Assembly: GCF_030504985.1 (NCBI RefSeq)
Contig: NZ_JASERU010000002.1
Coordinates: 283,464-347,463 of the forward strand
Length of the DNA: 64,000 nt
Direction of reading: 5' to 3'
From: Fulvimonas sp. R45
GTDB lineage: Bacteria > Pseudomonadota > Gammaproteobacteria > Xanthomonadales > Rhodanobacteraceae
Positions 21,919 to 33,429 of the stretch are shown here, piece after piece. The translations under genes were made by a program, and so were the position numbers. Position 1 is the first letter of the stretch; each line of letters begins with the position of its first letter. The notes below the pieces were generated by a model that was not told the DNA's origin, made no database searches, and worked only from the letters and a program-made list of their open reading frames with translations.

Positions 21919-23837
21919 GCGAGCCGGCGAAGACGGAGCCCGCGGCGCAGTCCGCCGACGGGGCCGAGCGGCTGCACGGCAGCAAGCGGGCGCTGATCCT
22001 CGGCGCCATCGGCGTGGTGTTCGGCGACATCGGCACCAGCCCGCTGTACACCATGCACGAGACCTTCCTGCCGGAACACGGGCTGCACCCGCACTCGACC
22101 ACCGTGCTGGGCATCCTGTCGCTGGTCACCTGGTCGCTGATCATGGTGGTGGCGGTGAAGTACGTGAGCCTGGTGATGCGCGCCGACAACAAGGGCGAGG
22201 GCGGCATCATGGCGCTGATGGCGCTGGCGCAGCGCGCCGTCGGCGGCTCCGTGCGCATGCGCAGGCTGGTGGTGCTGATGGCGCTGCTGGGCGCGGCGCT
22301 GTTCATCGGCGACGGCGTGATCACGCCGTCGATCTCGGTGCTGTCGGCGGTCGAGGGCCTGAAGGTGGCCGCGCCGCACCTGGGGCATTCGGTGGTGCCG
22401 ATCACGGTGGCGGTGCTGCTCGGCCTGTTCTGGCTGCAGCGGCACGGCACCGCCAAGGTGGGCGCGCTGTTCGGCCCGGTGATGGTGCTGTGGTTCCTCA
22501 GCCTGGGCGTGATCGGGGTGTGGAACATCGTGCGCTCGCCGGGCGTGCTGTGGGCGCTCAACCCGTGGTACGCGGTGCAGTTCTTCATGAACCACGGCAC
22601 CACCTCGATCCTGGCGCTGGGCTCGGTGGTGCTGTGCGTGACCGGCGCCGAGGCGCTGTACACCGACATGGGCCACTTCGGCCGCTTCCCGATCCGCGCC
22701 GCCTGGTTCTTCTTCGTGATGCCGGCGCTGCTGCTCAACTACTACGGCCAGGGCGGCCTGCTGCTGCACCATCCCGAGGCGATCGCCAACCCGTTCTACC
22801 ACGCGGTGCCGGGCTGGGCGCTGTACCCGATGATCGGGCTGGCCACGCTGGCCACGGTGATCGCGTCGCAGGCGGTGATCTCCGGCGCGTTCACGGTGAC
22901 GCGGCAGGCGATCCAGCTGGGCTTCATCCCGCGCATGCAGGTGGTGCACACCTCGCGCGAGGCGATCGGGCAGATCTTCCTGCCGTGGGTGAACCGCTCG
23001 CTGATGGTGACGGTGATCGCCACGGTGATCGGCTTCGGCTCGTCCAACGCGCTGGCCGGCGCCTACGGCATCGCGGTGACCGGCACGATGGCGATCGACA
23101 CCACCCTGACCATGATCGTGGCGCGGCGCATGTGGCACTGGAACCGCGCGGTGGTGATCTGCGCCGCGCTGCTGTTCCTGTGCATCGACCTCAGCTACTT
23201 CGGCGCCAACACGCTGAAGATCCCCGACGGCGGCTGGTTCCCGCTGGTGCTGGGGCTGGCGATGTTCATCATGATGACCACCTGGCGGCGCGGGCGCGAG
23301 CTGGTGGTGCGCGAGATCAAGCAGGGCGGCCTGGCGCTGGCGCCGTTCATCGAGAACATCAGCGAGCACCCGCCGCTGCGGGTGCCGGGCACGGCGGTGT
23401 TCCTCACCGCCAACCAGGAGGCGGTGCCGCACGCGCTGCTGCACAACCTCAAGCACAACAAGGTGCTGCACGAGCGCAACGTGCTGCTGACGGTGGAAGT
23501 GCTGGAGACGCCGATCGCCGAGGCGGACGAGCGCATCACGATCGAGGACCTGGGCGGCGGGTTCCACGGCCTGGGGCTGCGTTTCGGCTTCGCCGAGGAC
23601 CCGAACGTGCCGCTGGCGCTGTCGCAGTGCGCGCGCGCGGGCCTGCCGTTCGACATGATGGACACTACCTTCTTCCTGTCGCGGGAGAACATCGTGGCCG
23701 ACGCGGGCCGCCCCGGCATGGCGCTGTGGCGGGACAAGCTGTTCGCCTTCCTGTCGCGCAACGCGCTGCCGGCCACCGCGTTCTTCCAGATTCCCGGCAA
23801 CCGGCTGATCGAGCTGGGCGCCCAGGTCGAGATCTGA
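21915..23837 (+). CDS. kup: Kup-family low-affinity potassium transporter, copy 1
   Basis: 640 residues with about twelve membrane segments in the first 430 and a cytoplasmic C-terminal domain. Hallmarks are [30 protein letters not shown] and [18 protein letters not shown]. Kup takes up potassium with protons across the inner membrane. The start overlaps the ruvA stop, and ruvB follows the second copy, so both copies sit inside the ruvCAB cluster. The last 200 codons are nearly identical to copy 2, including a 279-bp stretch with no differences, while the first two thirds have diverged clearly. This points to gene conversion. Confidence 0.96.
   Translation: MSEPAKTEPAAQSADGAERLHGSKRALILGAIGVVFGDIGTSPLYTMHETFLPEHGLHPHSTTVLGILSLVTWSLIMVVAVKYVSLVMRADNKGEGGIMALMALAQRAVGGSVRMRRLVVLMALLGAALFIGDGVITPSISVLSAVEGLKVAAPHLGHSVVPITVAVLLGLFWLQRHGTAKVGALFGPVMVLWFLSLGVIGVWNIVRSPGVLWALNPWYAVQFFMNHGTTSILALGSVVLCVTGAEALYTDMGHFGRFPIRAAWFFFVMPALLLNYYGQGGLLLHHPEAIANPFYHAVPGWALYPMIGLATLATVIASQAVISGAFTVTRQAIQLGFIPRMQVVHTSREAIGQIFLPWVNRSLMVTVIATVIGFGSSNALAGAYGIAVTGTMAIDTTLTMIVARRMWHWNRAVVICAALLFLCIDLSYFGANTLKIPDGGWFPLVLGLAMFIMMTTWRRGRELVVREIKQGGLALAPFIENISEHPPLRVPGTAVFLTANQEAVPHALLHNLKHNKVLHERNVLLTVEVLETPIAEADERITIEDLGGGFHGLGLRFGFAEDPNVPLALSQCARAGLPFDMMDTTFFLSRENIVADAGRPGMALWRDKLFAFLSRNALPATAFFQIPGNRLIELGAQVEI
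23249..23527 (+). repeat. 279-bp perfect direct repeat shared by the two kup genes (copy 1)
   Basis: Identical base for base to 25167-25445, offset 1918. Flanking differences are T23248/C25166 and C23528/G25446. Similarity continues with few changes to the end of both genes. Confidence 0.9.
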
Positions 23838-23865
23838 GCCTACCCGCTCCGCGAGGCCTTTCCCC

Positions 23866-25755
23866 ATGACCGTCCAGGATTCCGCCGGCCAGCCCCGCCA
23901 GCGCCTCGCCGCCCTTGCGCTCGGCGCGGTCGGCGTGGTCTACGGCGACATCGGCACCAGCCCGCTCTACACCTTCAAGGCCGTGTTCGGCGAGCAAGGC
24001 ATCGGCCCCGCGCCGCAGAACGTGCTGGGTGCGTTGAGCCTGATCTTCTGGTCGCTGGTGGTCGTGGTGTCGGTGAAATACGTGCTGTTCATCATGCGCG
24101 CCGACAACAAGGGCGAAGGCGGCATCATGGCGCTGATGGCGCTGGCGCAGCGCAGCGTGCGCGAGATGCCGCGCGTGCGGCTGCTGATCGCGCTGCTGGG
24201 GATCTTCGGCGCCGCGCTGTTCTACGGCGACGGGGTGATCACCCCGGCGGTGACCGTGCTGGGCGCGGTGGAGGGCCTGGAAGTGGCGGCGCCGACGCTG
24301 GCCGCATGGGTGGTGCCGATCGTGCTGGGCGTGATCGTGGCGCTGGCCTGGCTGCAACGCCACGGCAGCCACCGCATCGGCGCGGTGTTCGGGCCGGTCT
24401 GCGCGGTGTGGTTCGTGGCCATCGCGGCGCTGGGCGTGGCCGGCATCGCGCGGCATCCGGACGTGCTGCGGGCGCTCAGCCCCGGCTACGGGGTGGCGTT
24501 CTTCCTGCGCAACCACGCCGAGGCGTTCTTCGCGCTGGGCGCGGTGGTGCTGGCGGTGACCGGCACCGAGGCGCTGTACGCCGACATGGGCCACTTCGGC
24601 CGCCGGCCGATCCGCGTCGCCTGGTTCTACTTCGTGCTGCCGGCGCTGCTGCTCAATTACTTCGGCCAGGGCGCGCTGCTGTTGCAGCACCCCGGGGCGG
24701 CGTCGAACCCGTTCTACCTGCTGGTGCCGCGGATCCTGCTGTATCCGATGATCGCGCTGGCCACCGCGGCGGCGGTGATCGCCTCGCAGGCGGTGATCTC
24801 CGGCGCCTTCTCGATGACGCGCGAGGCGATCCAGCTCGGCTACGTGCCGCGCATGCGGGTGGTGCACACCTCGGCGGAGATGTCGGGACAGGTCTTCGTG
24901 CCCTGGATCAACCGGGCGCTGCTGCTCCTGATCGCGGCGGCGGTGCTGGGTTTCCGCTCGTCCGACAACCTGGCTTCGGCCTATGGCATCGCGGTGACCG
25001 GCACCATGGTCATCACGACCCTGCTGGCGCTGATCGTGGCGCGCCGCCAGTGGCGCTGGCGCCTGCCGACGGTGCTGGCCACGGGCGTGGCGCTGCTGAC
25101 GGTGGACCTGGGCTTCTTCAGCGCCAACATCGTCAAGATCGAATCGGGCGGCTGGTTCCCGCTGGCGCTGGGGCTGGCGATGTTCATCATGATGACCACC
25201 TGGCGGCGCGGGCGCGAGCTGGTGGTGCGCGAGATCAAGCAGGGCGGCCTGGCGCTGGCGCCGTTCATCGAGAACATCAGCGAGCACCCGCCGCTGCGGG
25301 TGCCGGGCACGGCGGTGTTCCTCACCGCCAACCAGGAGGCGGTGCCGCACGCGCTGCTGCACAACCTCAAGCACAACAAGGTGCTGCACGAGCGCAACGT
25401 GCTGCTGACGGTGGAAGTGCTGGAGACGCCGATCGCCGAGGCGGAGGAGCGCATCACGATCGAGGACCTGGGCGGCGGGTTCCACGGCCTGGGGCTGCGC
25501 TTCGGCTTCGCCGAGGACCCGAACGTGCCGCTGGCGCTGTTGCAGTGTGCGCGCGCGGGCCTGCCGTTCGACATGATGGACACCACCTTCTTCCTGTCGC
25601 GCGAGACGGTGGTCGCCGATCGACGCCGCCCCGGGATGGCGCTGTGGCGGGACAAGCTGTTCGCGTTCATGGCGCGCAACGCGCTGCCGGCCACCGCGTT
25701 CTTCCAGATTCCCGGCAACCGGCTGATCGAGCTGGGCGCCCAGGTGGCGATCTGA
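23866..25755 (+). CDS. kup: Kup-family low-affinity potassium transporter, copy 2
   Basis: 629 residues, again with [30 protein letters not shown] and [18 protein letters not shown] and a dozen membrane segments. It begins 28 bases after copy 1 in the same direction. The membrane part differs from copy 1 at many positions, so the duplication is not recent. The C-terminal domain differs at only about ten of 200 residues, all outside a perfectly conserved block. Related genomes usually carry one kup between ruvA and ruvB. Confidence 0.96.
   Translation: MTVQDSAGQPRQRLAALALGAVGVVYGDIGTSPLYTFKAVFGEQGIGPAPQNVLGALSLIFWSLVVVVSVKYVLFIMRADNKGEGGIMALMALAQRSVREMPRVRLLIALLGIFGAALFYGDGVITPAVTVLGAVEGLEVAAPTLAAWVVPIVLGVIVALAWLQRHGSHRIGAVFGPVCAVWFVAIAALGVAGIARHPDVLRALSPGYGVAFFLRNHAEAFFALGAVVLAVTGTEALYADMGHFGRRPIRVAWFYFVLPALLLNYFGQGALLLQHPGAASNPFYLLVPRILLYPMIALATAAAVIASQAVISGAFSMTREAIQLGYVPRMRVVHTSAEMSGQVFVPWINRALLLLIAAAVLGFRSSDNLASAYGIAVTGTMVITTLLALIVARRQWRWRLPTVLATGVALLTVDLGFFSANIVKIESGGWFPLALGLAMFIMMTTWRRGRELVVREIKQGGLALAPFIENISEHPPLRVPGTAVFLTANQEAVPHALLHNLKHNKVLHERNVLLTVEVLETPIAEAEERITIEDLGGGFHGLGLRFGFAEDPNVPLALLQCARAGLPFDMMDTTFFLSRETVVADRRRPGMALWRDKLFAFMARNALPATAFFQIPGNRLIELGAQVAI
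25167..25445 (+). repeat. 279-bp perfect direct repeat shared by the two kup genes (copy 2)
   Basis: Second copy of the block at 23249-23527. It encodes the end of the last membrane segment and the first part of the cytoplasmic domain ([14 protein letters not shown] onwards). Confidence 0.9.
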
Positions 25756-25876
25756 GGGCGGGAGCGGGGAACAGGGACGGGGAACAGCAGGATCTCGCAG
25801 CTCATCTGCAACCATGAGAGGCGAAGCGCGTCTGATCGGCAGTGCCTTCCCCGTTCCCCTCGGCCATAATCCCCCC

Positions 25877-26932
<1,056 letters not shown>

Positions 26933-26942
26933 CGCGCTTTTT

Positions 26943-27041
26943 GCTCCTCCCCCTGCGGGCAGGGGGAGGCTGGGAGGGGGTTCAACCTCGCGGCAAGGCG
27001 GCCTACCCCTCCCAACCCTCCCCTGCACGCAGGGGAGGGAG
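26943..27041. repeat. Two-hairpin intergenic repeat (CTCCCCCTGC class)
   Basis: Left hairpin CCTCCCCCTGC (26946-26956), GG, GCAGGGGGAGG (26959-26969). Right hairpin CCCTCCCCTGC (27016-27026), AC, GCAGGGGAGGG (27029-27039). GCTGGGAGGGG and CCCCTCCCAACC form inner inverted arms. Further copies lie at 38555-38653 and 63347-63507. Confidence 0.85.
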
Positions 27042-27073
27042 GGTGATACCCGACTGCTTCCAGGTTTCCTGCA

Positions 27074-27493
27074 ATGACCGCGATTCAAGCCGCCGCCCCC
27101 TTCGCCTGGCCCGTCCGCATCTACTGGGAAGACACCGACGCCGGCGGCGTGGTCTACCATGCCAGCTACCTGCGCTTCCTGGAGCGGGCCCGCACCGAAT
27201 GGCTGCGGGCGCTGGGCGTGGACCAGGGCGCGCTGAAGGAACGCACCGGGCTGGCCTTCATGGTGCGCGGGATGCAGCTGGATTTCCTGCGCCCGGCCCT
27301 GCTGGACGATGAACTGCAGGTAACGGTGGAAGTCCGGGAACGGCGCGCTGCCAGTATCCTTTTCGCCCAGTCGATCCGCCGGGCGGACGGCACCGAGCTG
27401 CTGCGCGCCGAGGTGCGCGTGGCCTGCGTGGATATCCGGCGCATGCTGCCGATGCGCATCCCGCCCGGCACGATCCCCGGCTTCGACAACTGA
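27074..27493 (+). CDS. ybgC: Tol-Pal-associated acyl-CoA thioesterase
   Basis: 139 residues, hot-dog fold. WEDTDAGGVVYHASYLRFLE contains the catalytic aspartate (Asp22) and the conserved YH. YbgC hydrolyses acyl-CoA or acyl-ACP and is linked to phospholipid metabolism at the cell envelope. It is the first gene of the tol-pal cluster and starts just after a hairpin repeat; tolQ follows 36 bases downstream. Confidence 0.95.
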   Translation: MTAIQAAAPFAWPVRIYWEDTDAGGVVYHASYLRFLERARTEWLRALGVDQGALKERTGLAFMVRGMQLDFLRPALLDDELQVTVEVRERRAASILFAQSIRRADGTELLRAEVRVACVDIRRMLPMRIPPGTIPGFDN

Positions 27494-27529
27494 CAACCAA
27501 CCCCTTATGCGGCGGAGCACCCTCGAGCA

Positions 27530-28216
27530 ATGAACAGTGGACTGAACATTTTCAAGCTGATAGCGGATTCCAGCTTGCCGGTGCAACTGGTGCTGCTGGT
27601 GCTGGTGGTGTTCTCCTTCCTGTCGTGGGTGATCATCGTGCGCAAGTACTCGCAGATGAAGGCCGCGATGGAGAACGCCGAGGCGTTCGAGGAGCGCTTC
27701 TGGTCCGGCGCCGATCTGGCCCAGCTGTTCCGCGAGGTGAGCAACCGCGGCGCGGAGAACGGCGGCATGGAGAATATCTTCGAATCCGGCTTCCGCGAGT
27801 TCGCCCGCCAGCGCCAGCGCCGCGTGCACGACCCGCGCATCGTGATCGAGGGTTCCGAGCGCGCCATGCAGGTCACCGTCACCCGCGAGATCGGCCTCTT
27901 GGAGCGCAACCTGGAATTCCTCGCCAACGTCGGCTCGATCAGCCCCTACGTGGGCCTGTTCGGCACCGTGTGGGGCATCATGGGCGCGTTCCAGGGCCTG
28001 GGCCAGGTCAAGGACGTCACCATCGCGGTGGTGGCGCCGCACATCTCCGAGGCGCTGATCGCCACCGCGATGGGCCTGTTCGCCGCGATCCCGGCCCAGT
28101 GGGCCTACAACCGCTACGCCAACAAGGTGGAGCGCGTGGCCTCGCGCTACGACGTGTTCCAGGAGGAGTTCTCCTCCGTGCTGCAGCGGCAGATCCAGTC
28201 CGACGACGCGGCCTGA
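27530..28216 (+). CDS. tolQ: Tol-Pal inner-membrane proton channel subunit TolQ
   Basis: 228 residues with three membrane segments: VQLVLLVLVVFSFLSWVIIV near the N-terminus and two in the second half (NVGSISPYVGLFGTVWGIMG and EALIATAMGLFAAIPAQWAY). It pairs with TolR to turn the proton gradient into movement of TolA during cell constriction. Spacing to tolR is 15 bases. Confidence 0.97.
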   Translation: MNSGLNIFKLIADSSLPVQLVLLVLVVFSFLSWVIIVRKYSQMKAAMENAEAFEERFWSGADLAQLFREVSNRGAENGGMENIFESGFREFARQRQRRVHDPRIVIEGSERAMQVTVTREIGLLERNLEFLANVGSISPYVGLFGTVWGIMGAFQGLGQVKDVTIAVVAPHISEALIATAMGLFAAIPAQWAYNRYANKVERVASRYDVFQEEFSSVLQRQIQSDDAA

Positions 28217-28231
28217 GCGGGGGCGACGACC

Positions 28232-28663
<432 letters not shown>

Positions 28664-28664
28664 A

Positions 28665-29603
28665 ATGCGCGACCGTAACGCGACCCCCAAGGCGGTGGTC
28701 GTCTCCGCCGTCCTGCACCTGGGCATCGTGGGGTTCCTGTTCCTCGCGATGCTGCCGTGCGCCAGCTACGAAAGCTTCTTCGACGCGCTGCACCTGCCGC
28801 GCTGGATGAACCCGATCACCTGTTCGGCGCCGCTGCAGCTGCAGGGGCCGATCATCGAGGCCACCCTGATGGGGCCGACCGGCAGCCCGCCGCCGAAGGC
28901 CAGCAAGGCCAAGCCGGTGCCGCATACGGTGCCACCGCCGCCCACCGTGCCGCCGCCCACGCCGCCGCCGACCCCCGCGCCCAAGATCAAGACCCTGCCG
29001 CCGCCGCCCGAGCATCCGGACGTGAAGGACCAGGAACGCGTGGTGGAGCAGGGCCTGCAGAAGGCCGAGGAGCAGCGCGAGCAGCAGGAACGCCAGCGCC
29101 AGCGCCAGGCCGAGCTGGACGCCCAGGCGGCCAAGCGCAAGGAAGAGCTGAAGAAGGTCGACGAGCTGTTCGCCAAGATGGACGCCGCCTCGCGCCAGAC
29201 CCGCCAGCTCGACAACAAGGCCCGCCAGGCCAAGCAGCAGCTGGCCGACCTCAAGAACGCCCAGGACGACGGCCAGGCCGACCTGCCCGCCGCCGAGCAG
29301 CGCCAGAGCGGCAACAACAGCGCCGACAGCGCGCTGCGCGACCGCTATGCAGCGGCGATTCAGAATGCGGTCACCCCCAATTGGTTAAGGCCGGATAACA
29401 TGCCGAACGTACCGTGCAAGGTCCATATCGTGCAGTTGCCCGGCGGCGAGGTGATGAGCGCCACCGTCGATTCCAGTTGCCCGTACGACGATGCCGGCCG
29501 GCGCTCCATCGAGAACGCGGTGTTGCGGACCAAGACCTTGCCCTACAAGGGGTTCGAGAAGGTGTTCAGCCGCGACATCATCCTCACTTTCATGCCGCGA
29601 TAA
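28665..29603 (+). CDS. tolA: Tol-Pal linker protein TolA
   Basis: 312 residues. N-terminal membrane anchor around residues 10-32, a loop with two cysteines, a proline-rich stretch (about residues 70-105), a highly charged Gln/Glu/Lys coiled coil (about 118-215), and a C-terminal globular domain III (NWLRPDNMPNVPCKVHIVQL, GGEVMSATVDSSCPYDDAGR) that binds TolB. It spans the periplasm and couples TolQR to TolB-Pal. The domain order is canonical. Confidence 0.95.
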   Translation: MRDRNATPKAVVVSAVLHLGIVGFLFLAMLPCASYESFFDALHLPRWMNPITCSAPLQLQGPIIEATLMGPTGSPPPKASKAKPVPHTVPPPPTVPPPTPPPTPAPKIKTLPPPPEHPDVKDQERVVEQGLQKAEEQREQQERQRQRQAELDAQAAKRKEELKKVDELFAKMDAASRQTRQLDNKARQAKQQLADLKNAQDDGQADLPAAEQRQSGNNSADSALRDRYAAAIQNAVTPNWLRPDNMPNVPCKVHIVQLPGGEVMSATVDSSCPYDDAGRRSIENAVLRTKTLPYKGFEKVFSRDIILTFMPR

Positions 29604-29611
29604 TCCTGCCC

Positions 29612-30931
29612 ATGTCCAAATCCAGCTCCCTGTTCGCCCTCGTCCTGCTGGCCGTGGCGTCCCTCGTCGCGGGCCCGGCGGCGGCGCAGTCGCTCAACGT
29701 GGACATCGTCGGCGGCCTGAAGACGGCCACCCCGATCGTGGTGGTGCCGTTCGCCCAGCCCCAGGGCGCCGCGCTGCCCACCGACGTGGCCGACGTGATG
29801 CGCAACGATTTCAACCGCTCCGGCAAGTTCCGCTCGCTGGCCAAGAGCGAGATCGTCGAGCAGCCGACCCAGGGCTCGGAGATCAAGTTCGCCACCTGGC
29901 GGCTGCTCAAGCAGGACTACATCGTGGTCGGCCGCATCACCGACGCCGGTGACGGCAAGGTCCAGGTCGAGTACGAGCTGTGGGACGTGAACAAGCAGCA
30001 GAGCCTGCTGCACCAGCAGATGCCGCCGGCCCCGGTGGGTGACCTGCGCGGCGTGGCGCACCAGATCGCCGACCTGATCTACCAGAAGATCACCGGCGTG
30101 CGGGGGGCCTTCTGGACCCGCATCGCCTACATCACCGCGGTGGGCTCGGGCAACAACATGACCTACTCGCTGATCGTGGCCGACTCCGACGGCTACAACC
30201 CGCAGGTGGTGGCCCGCTCGCACGAGGCCCTGCTCACCCCGCGCTGGTCGCCGGACGGCAACAAGATCGCCTATGTCTCGTTCGAGAGCGGCAATTCGGC
30301 GATCTACGTACAGGACATCACCACCGGGGCGCGCACCCTGATCTCCGGCCGCAGCCGGGGCATCAACGGCGCGCCGGCCTGGTCGCCGGACGGCAGCCGC
30401 CTGGCCATGTCCCTGTCCTACCAGGGCAACCCCGAGCTCTACATCATGAACGTGGCCACCCGCCAGGAGACGCGGCTGACCAACAACCTGGCGATCGACA
30501 CCGAGCCGGTCTGGGCCCCGGACGGGCAGAGCATCTACTTCACCTCCGACCGCTCCGGGCGGCCGCAGATCTACCAGGTCCCGGTCAGCGGCGGCACGCC
30601 CACCCGGATCACCTTCCAGGGCCAGAGCAACTACGACTGCGACGTCAGCTACGACGGCAAGCAGATCGCCATGGTGCAGTCCAACGGGAACGTGTATCGT
30701 ATTGCGATCCTGGATCAGGGCCTGGGTGGCCAGGTTCGCTATATTTCGCCGGGTCCCCTGGACGAATCGCCGAGTTTTGCGCCGAATGCCAGCATGCTGC
30801 TGTACGCCTCCAGCGAAGGCCGTCATGGTGTGCTTTATGCCGTCTCCGACGACGGCATGGTCCGCCAGCGCCTCGTGCTCTCCGACGGCGATGTGCGCGA
30901 GCCGTCCTGGGGGCCGTACCGGACGCATTGA
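29612..30931 (+). CDS. tolB: Periplasmic Tol-Pal protein TolB
   Basis: 439 residues. Signal peptide ending PAAAQS (about residue 26), N-terminal domain to about residue 160, then a six-bladed beta-propeller with repeated motifs RWSPDGNKIAYVSF, AWSPDGSRLAMSLS and VWAPDGQSIYFTSD. It binds Pal through the propeller and TolA through its N-terminus. Start is the first ATG, 8 bases after the tolA stop. Confidence 0.97.
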   Translation: MSKSSSLFALVLLAVASLVAGPAAAQSLNVDIVGGLKTATPIVVVPFAQPQGAALPTDVADVMRNDFNRSGKFRSLAKSEIVEQPTQGSEIKFATWRLLKQDYIVVGRITDAGDGKVQVEYELWDVNKQQSLLHQQMPPAPVGDLRGVAHQIADLIYQKITGVRGAFWTRIAYITAVGSGNNMTYSLIVADSDGYNPQVVARSHEALLTPRWSPDGNKIAYVSFESGNSAIYVQDITTGARTLISGRSRGINGAPAWSPDGSRLAMSLSYQGNPELYIMNVATRQETRLTNNLAIDTEPVWAPDGQSIYFTSDRSGRPQIYQVPVSGGTPTRITFQGQSNYDCDVSYDGKQIAMVQSNGNVYRIAILDQGLGGQVRYISPGPLDESPSFAPNASMLLYASSEGRHGVLYAVSDDGMVRQRLVLSDGDVREPSWGPYRTH

Positions 30932-30937
30932 ATCTGG

Positions 30938-30969
30938 CCCGGCGACGCCCGTCAGCGGGCGCCGCCGGG
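30938..30969 (+). terminator. Strong hairpin between tolB and pal
   Basis: Two stacked stems: CCCGGCG (30938-30944) with CGCCGGG (30963-30969) and CGCCCG (30946-30951) with CGGGCG (30956-30961), loop TCAG, one A/C mismatch. It starts 7 bases after the tolB stop. There is no T tract, so it may slow transcription or stabilise mRNA ends instead of terminating. Confidence 0.4.
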
Positions 30970-31185
30970 TGACCTAAGGAGGGGCCCGAGGCCGTTCAAA
31001 GCGTCCCCGGTTGTGGGCCACGGCGGTTCCGCCGTGGCCTGTCGTGCAGGTCGCGCAGGGCATCGCGCGGCCGGCAGCAAGCTTTGCAACTGAAGAAAAA
31101 ACAACAGCCGGACCACCGGCGACCGTCCCGTAACCACAATCGTCATCGACTGTCGGAACACCAACCCGTTTGAAGGAACGTCACC

Positions 31186-31695
31186 ATGAACAAGACCGCT
31201 CGCGTTGCCCTGGTCGCCCTGCTTTGCGTGGGCGCGGCCGCATGTTCCAAGAAGCAGGAAGTCAAGCCGCAGGCCCCTGCCGCCGAGCAGCAGGCCCCGG
31301 CTCCGGCCCCTGAGAGCAATGGCAAGTACACCCCGGCCGACCTGCAGACCGACGCCTGCCTGCGTCAGCGCGTGGTCTACTTCGACTTCGACAAGTCGGA
31401 GATCAAGCCGGAGTTCCAGCAGATCATGGCCTGCCACGCCAAGTACCTGCAGGACCGCCCGACCGCCCGCATGCGCCTGGAAGGCAACACCGACGAGCGC
31501 GGCACCCGCGAGTACAACCTCGGCCTGGGCGAGCGCCGCGCCAATGCGGTGGGCAGCGCCCTGGAGGCCAACGGCGCCTCGGCCAGCCAGATCAACGTGA
31601 TCTCCTACGGCAAGGAAAAGCCGGTGTGCCGCGAGCACAACGAGGATTGCTGGAGCAAGAACCGCCGCGTCGAGATCGTCTACACGGCCGAGTAA
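31186..31695 (+). CDS. pal: Peptidoglycan-associated lipoprotein Pal
   Basis: 169 residues. Lipoprotein signal ending CVGAAAC with the lipidated Cys20; position -3 is Ala where Leu is usual. An Ala/Pro/Gln-rich linker follows, then an OmpA-like peptidoglycan-binding domain with VVYFDFDKSEIKPEF, EGNTDERGTREYNLGLGERR and KNRRVEIVY. It tethers the outer membrane to the wall. The 254-base gap after tolB suggests a separate promoter; none was clear enough to mark. Confidence 0.97.
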   Translation: MNKTARVALVALLCVGAAACSKKQEVKPQAPAAEQQAPAPAPESNGKYTPADLQTDACLRQRVVYFDFDKSEIKPEFQQIMACHAKYLQDRPTARMRLEGNTDERGTREYNLGLGERRANAVGSALEANGASASQINVISYGKEKPVCREHNEDCWSKNRRVEIVYTAE

Positions 31696-32555
31696 TGAAG
31701 CACCCTCTGGTCCAGCGTTGCATGACCAGGATCGGCACGGCGGGCGCGATCGCGTCCGCCGTGCTGTTTGTGCTGCCCCTGCACGCGCAGGATTCGCGGC
31801 TGAGCCTGGCCGACCGGGTCTCCCGGCTCGAGCAGCAGGTGCAGAACCGCGACCAGGGCGGTACCAGCCTGGTCAACCGCCTGCAGCAGATGCAGGCGCA
31901 GATGCAGCAGATGCAGGGACAGATCGAGGAACTGCAGCACCAGCTGCAGGAACTCCAGGACAAGGGCAAGGCGCAGTACGTGGACCTGGACTCCCGCCTC
32001 GGGCGCCTGGAGCACGCCACCGCCTCGCCGAACGCGGCCCAGCCGGCCGCCGCCGGTTCCGCGCCCGCCGCCGCCGCCAGTGCGGGGGCAGGCAACGGCA
32101 ATGCGGGCGGCGCCGCCACGCCACCGCCTGCCGCCGCGGGCAAGCCGGCGCCGGGACGCCCCGACGCCGCCATGCAGTCCGCCTACGACGCCGCCTTCAA
32201 GGCGCTGCGCGGCGGCGACTACGTGACCGCCTCGCGCGGCTTCCGCGACTACATCCAGAAATACCCCGACACCACGCTCACCCCCAACGCGTTCTACTGG
32301 CTGGGCGAGTCGTACTACGTCACCACCAACTACCAGGTGGCGGCGGAAGCCTTCCAGCACCTGCTGGGCCAGTTCCCGGACAGCGAGAAAGCACCCGACG
32401 CCCTGCTGAAGCTGGGCTACAGCCAGCTCGAGCTGAAGCAGCAGGACAAGGCCGAGGCCACGCTGAAGTCGGTGGTCGCCCGCTATCCCGGTTCCAAGGC
32501 GGCCAGCCTGGCGAAGGAACGGCTGCGTCGCCTCGAGCAGTCGCCGGCGCGCTGA
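31695..32555 (+). CDS. cpoB: Cell division coordinator CpoB (YbgF)
   Basis: 286 residues. Signal peptide ending LPLHAQ (about residue 32), a trimerising coiled coil rich in Gln and Met (about 38-105, LQQMQAQMQQMQGQIEELQ), an Ala/Pro/Gly linker, and a C-terminal TPR domain (YDAAFKALRGGDYVTASRGF, TPNAFYWLGESYY). CpoB links peptidoglycan synthesis by PBP1B to Tol-driven constriction. The start shares one base with the pal stop (TAATG). Confidence 0.95.
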   Translation: MKHPLVQRCMTRIGTAGAIASAVLFVLPLHAQDSRLSLADRVSRLEQQVQNRDQGGTSLVNRLQQMQAQMQQMQGQIEELQHQLQELQDKGKAQYVDLDSRLGRLEHATASPNAAQPAAAGSAPAAAASAGAGNGNAGGAATPPPAAAGKPAPGRPDAAMQSAYDAAFKALRGGDYVTASRGFRDYIQKYPDTTLTPNAFYWLGESYYVTTNYQVAAEAFQHLLGQFPDSEKAPDALLKLGYSQLELKQQDKAEATLKSVVARYPGSKAASLAKERLRRLEQSPAR

Positions 32556-32565
32556 GGTTTTGTCC

Positions 32566-33252
32566 GTGAACGGCCAGCCACCCGCAAGCGCGCCCGCCGC
32601 GCAGGCCGCCGCCGAGCGCCTGCGCATCACCGAGATCTTCCACTCGATCCAGGGCGAGGCCGACGCGATCGGCTGGCGCACCGTGTTCGTGCGCCTGACC
32701 GGCTGCCCGTTGCGCTGCGTGTGGTGCGACACCACGTATTCGTTCCATGGCGGCGAGTGGCGCGCCATCGACGACATCCTCGCCGAGGTGGCGGGCCATG
32801 GCGCCCGGCACGTCTGCGTCACCGGCGGCGAGCCGCTGGCGCAGAAGCGCTGCCTGGTGCTGCTGCAGCACCTGTGCGATGCCGGCTACGACGTGTCGCT
32901 GGAGACCTCCGGCGCGCTGGACGTGGCGGCGGTCGACCCGCGCGTGCGCAAGGTGATGGACCTGAAGGCGCCCGATTCCGGCGAGAGTGGCCGCAACCTG
33001 TGGTCCAACCTCGACCACCTGCTGCCGCACGACCAGGTGAAGATCGTCATCGCCAGCCGCGCGGACTACGCATGGGCGTGCGGCGTGGTGGCCGAACACG
33101 CGCTCGACCGGCGCTGCATGGTGCTGTTCTCGCCGGTCTGGGGCAAGGTGGAGCCGCGCGAGCTGGCCGAATGGATCATCGCCGACAGGCTGCCGGTGCG
33201 CTTCCAGCTGCAGCTGCACAAGCTGCTGTGGAACGACGCGCCCGGAAGGTAG
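32566..33252 (+). CDS. queE: 7-carboxy-7-deazaguanine synthase QueE
   Basis: 228 residues from GTG at 32566, which has TGAGG at a good distance; a TTG at 32560 is also possible. Radical SAM enzyme making the 7-deazaguanine ring for queuosine. The cluster motif is Cys47-x3-Cys51-x2-Cys54 (CPLRCVWCDTTY), preceded by FHSIQGEADAIGWRTVFVRL; CVTGGEPLAQK follows. queC lies 177 bases downstream; the gap is not recognisably a riboswitch. Confidence 0.95.
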   Translation: MNGQPPASAPAAQAAAERLRITEIFHSIQGEADAIGWRTVFVRLTGCPLRCVWCDTTYSFHGGEWRAIDDILAEVAGHGARHVCVTGGEPLAQKRCLVLLQHLCDAGYDVSLETSGALDVAAVDPRVRKVMDLKAPDSGESGRNLWSNLDHLLPHDQVKIVIASRADYAWACGVVAEHALDRRCMVLFSPVWGKVEPRELAEWIIADRLPVRFQLQLHKLLWNDAPGR

Positions 33253-33429
33253 CTTGTGCGTTCGTCCATGAACGCGGAGATCAGGAAGCAGCCATCCATG
33301 GCTGCACTCTTCAACAAAACCCGCCGTTGTGGCTGCGCTGCTGCAGGCGGCAAAAAGCCCGCGCCGTGGCCTGTGTCGCCGCGTGCGCCTTCCAGGCCGG
33401 TGACCGGCCGTACCGATGGATGAACACTC

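Noticed and set aside
21801..23867. 688-codon minus-strand frame opposite kup copy 1
   Set aside because: Composition is dominated by His, Arg and Gln, the mirror of a membrane protein at high GC. No domain is recognisable.
33253..33429. Possible preQ1 riboswitch between queE and queC
   Set aside because: The region has inverted repeats such as GCAGCCA-TCCA-TGGCTGC (33290-33307) but none of the preQ1 aptamer landmarks.
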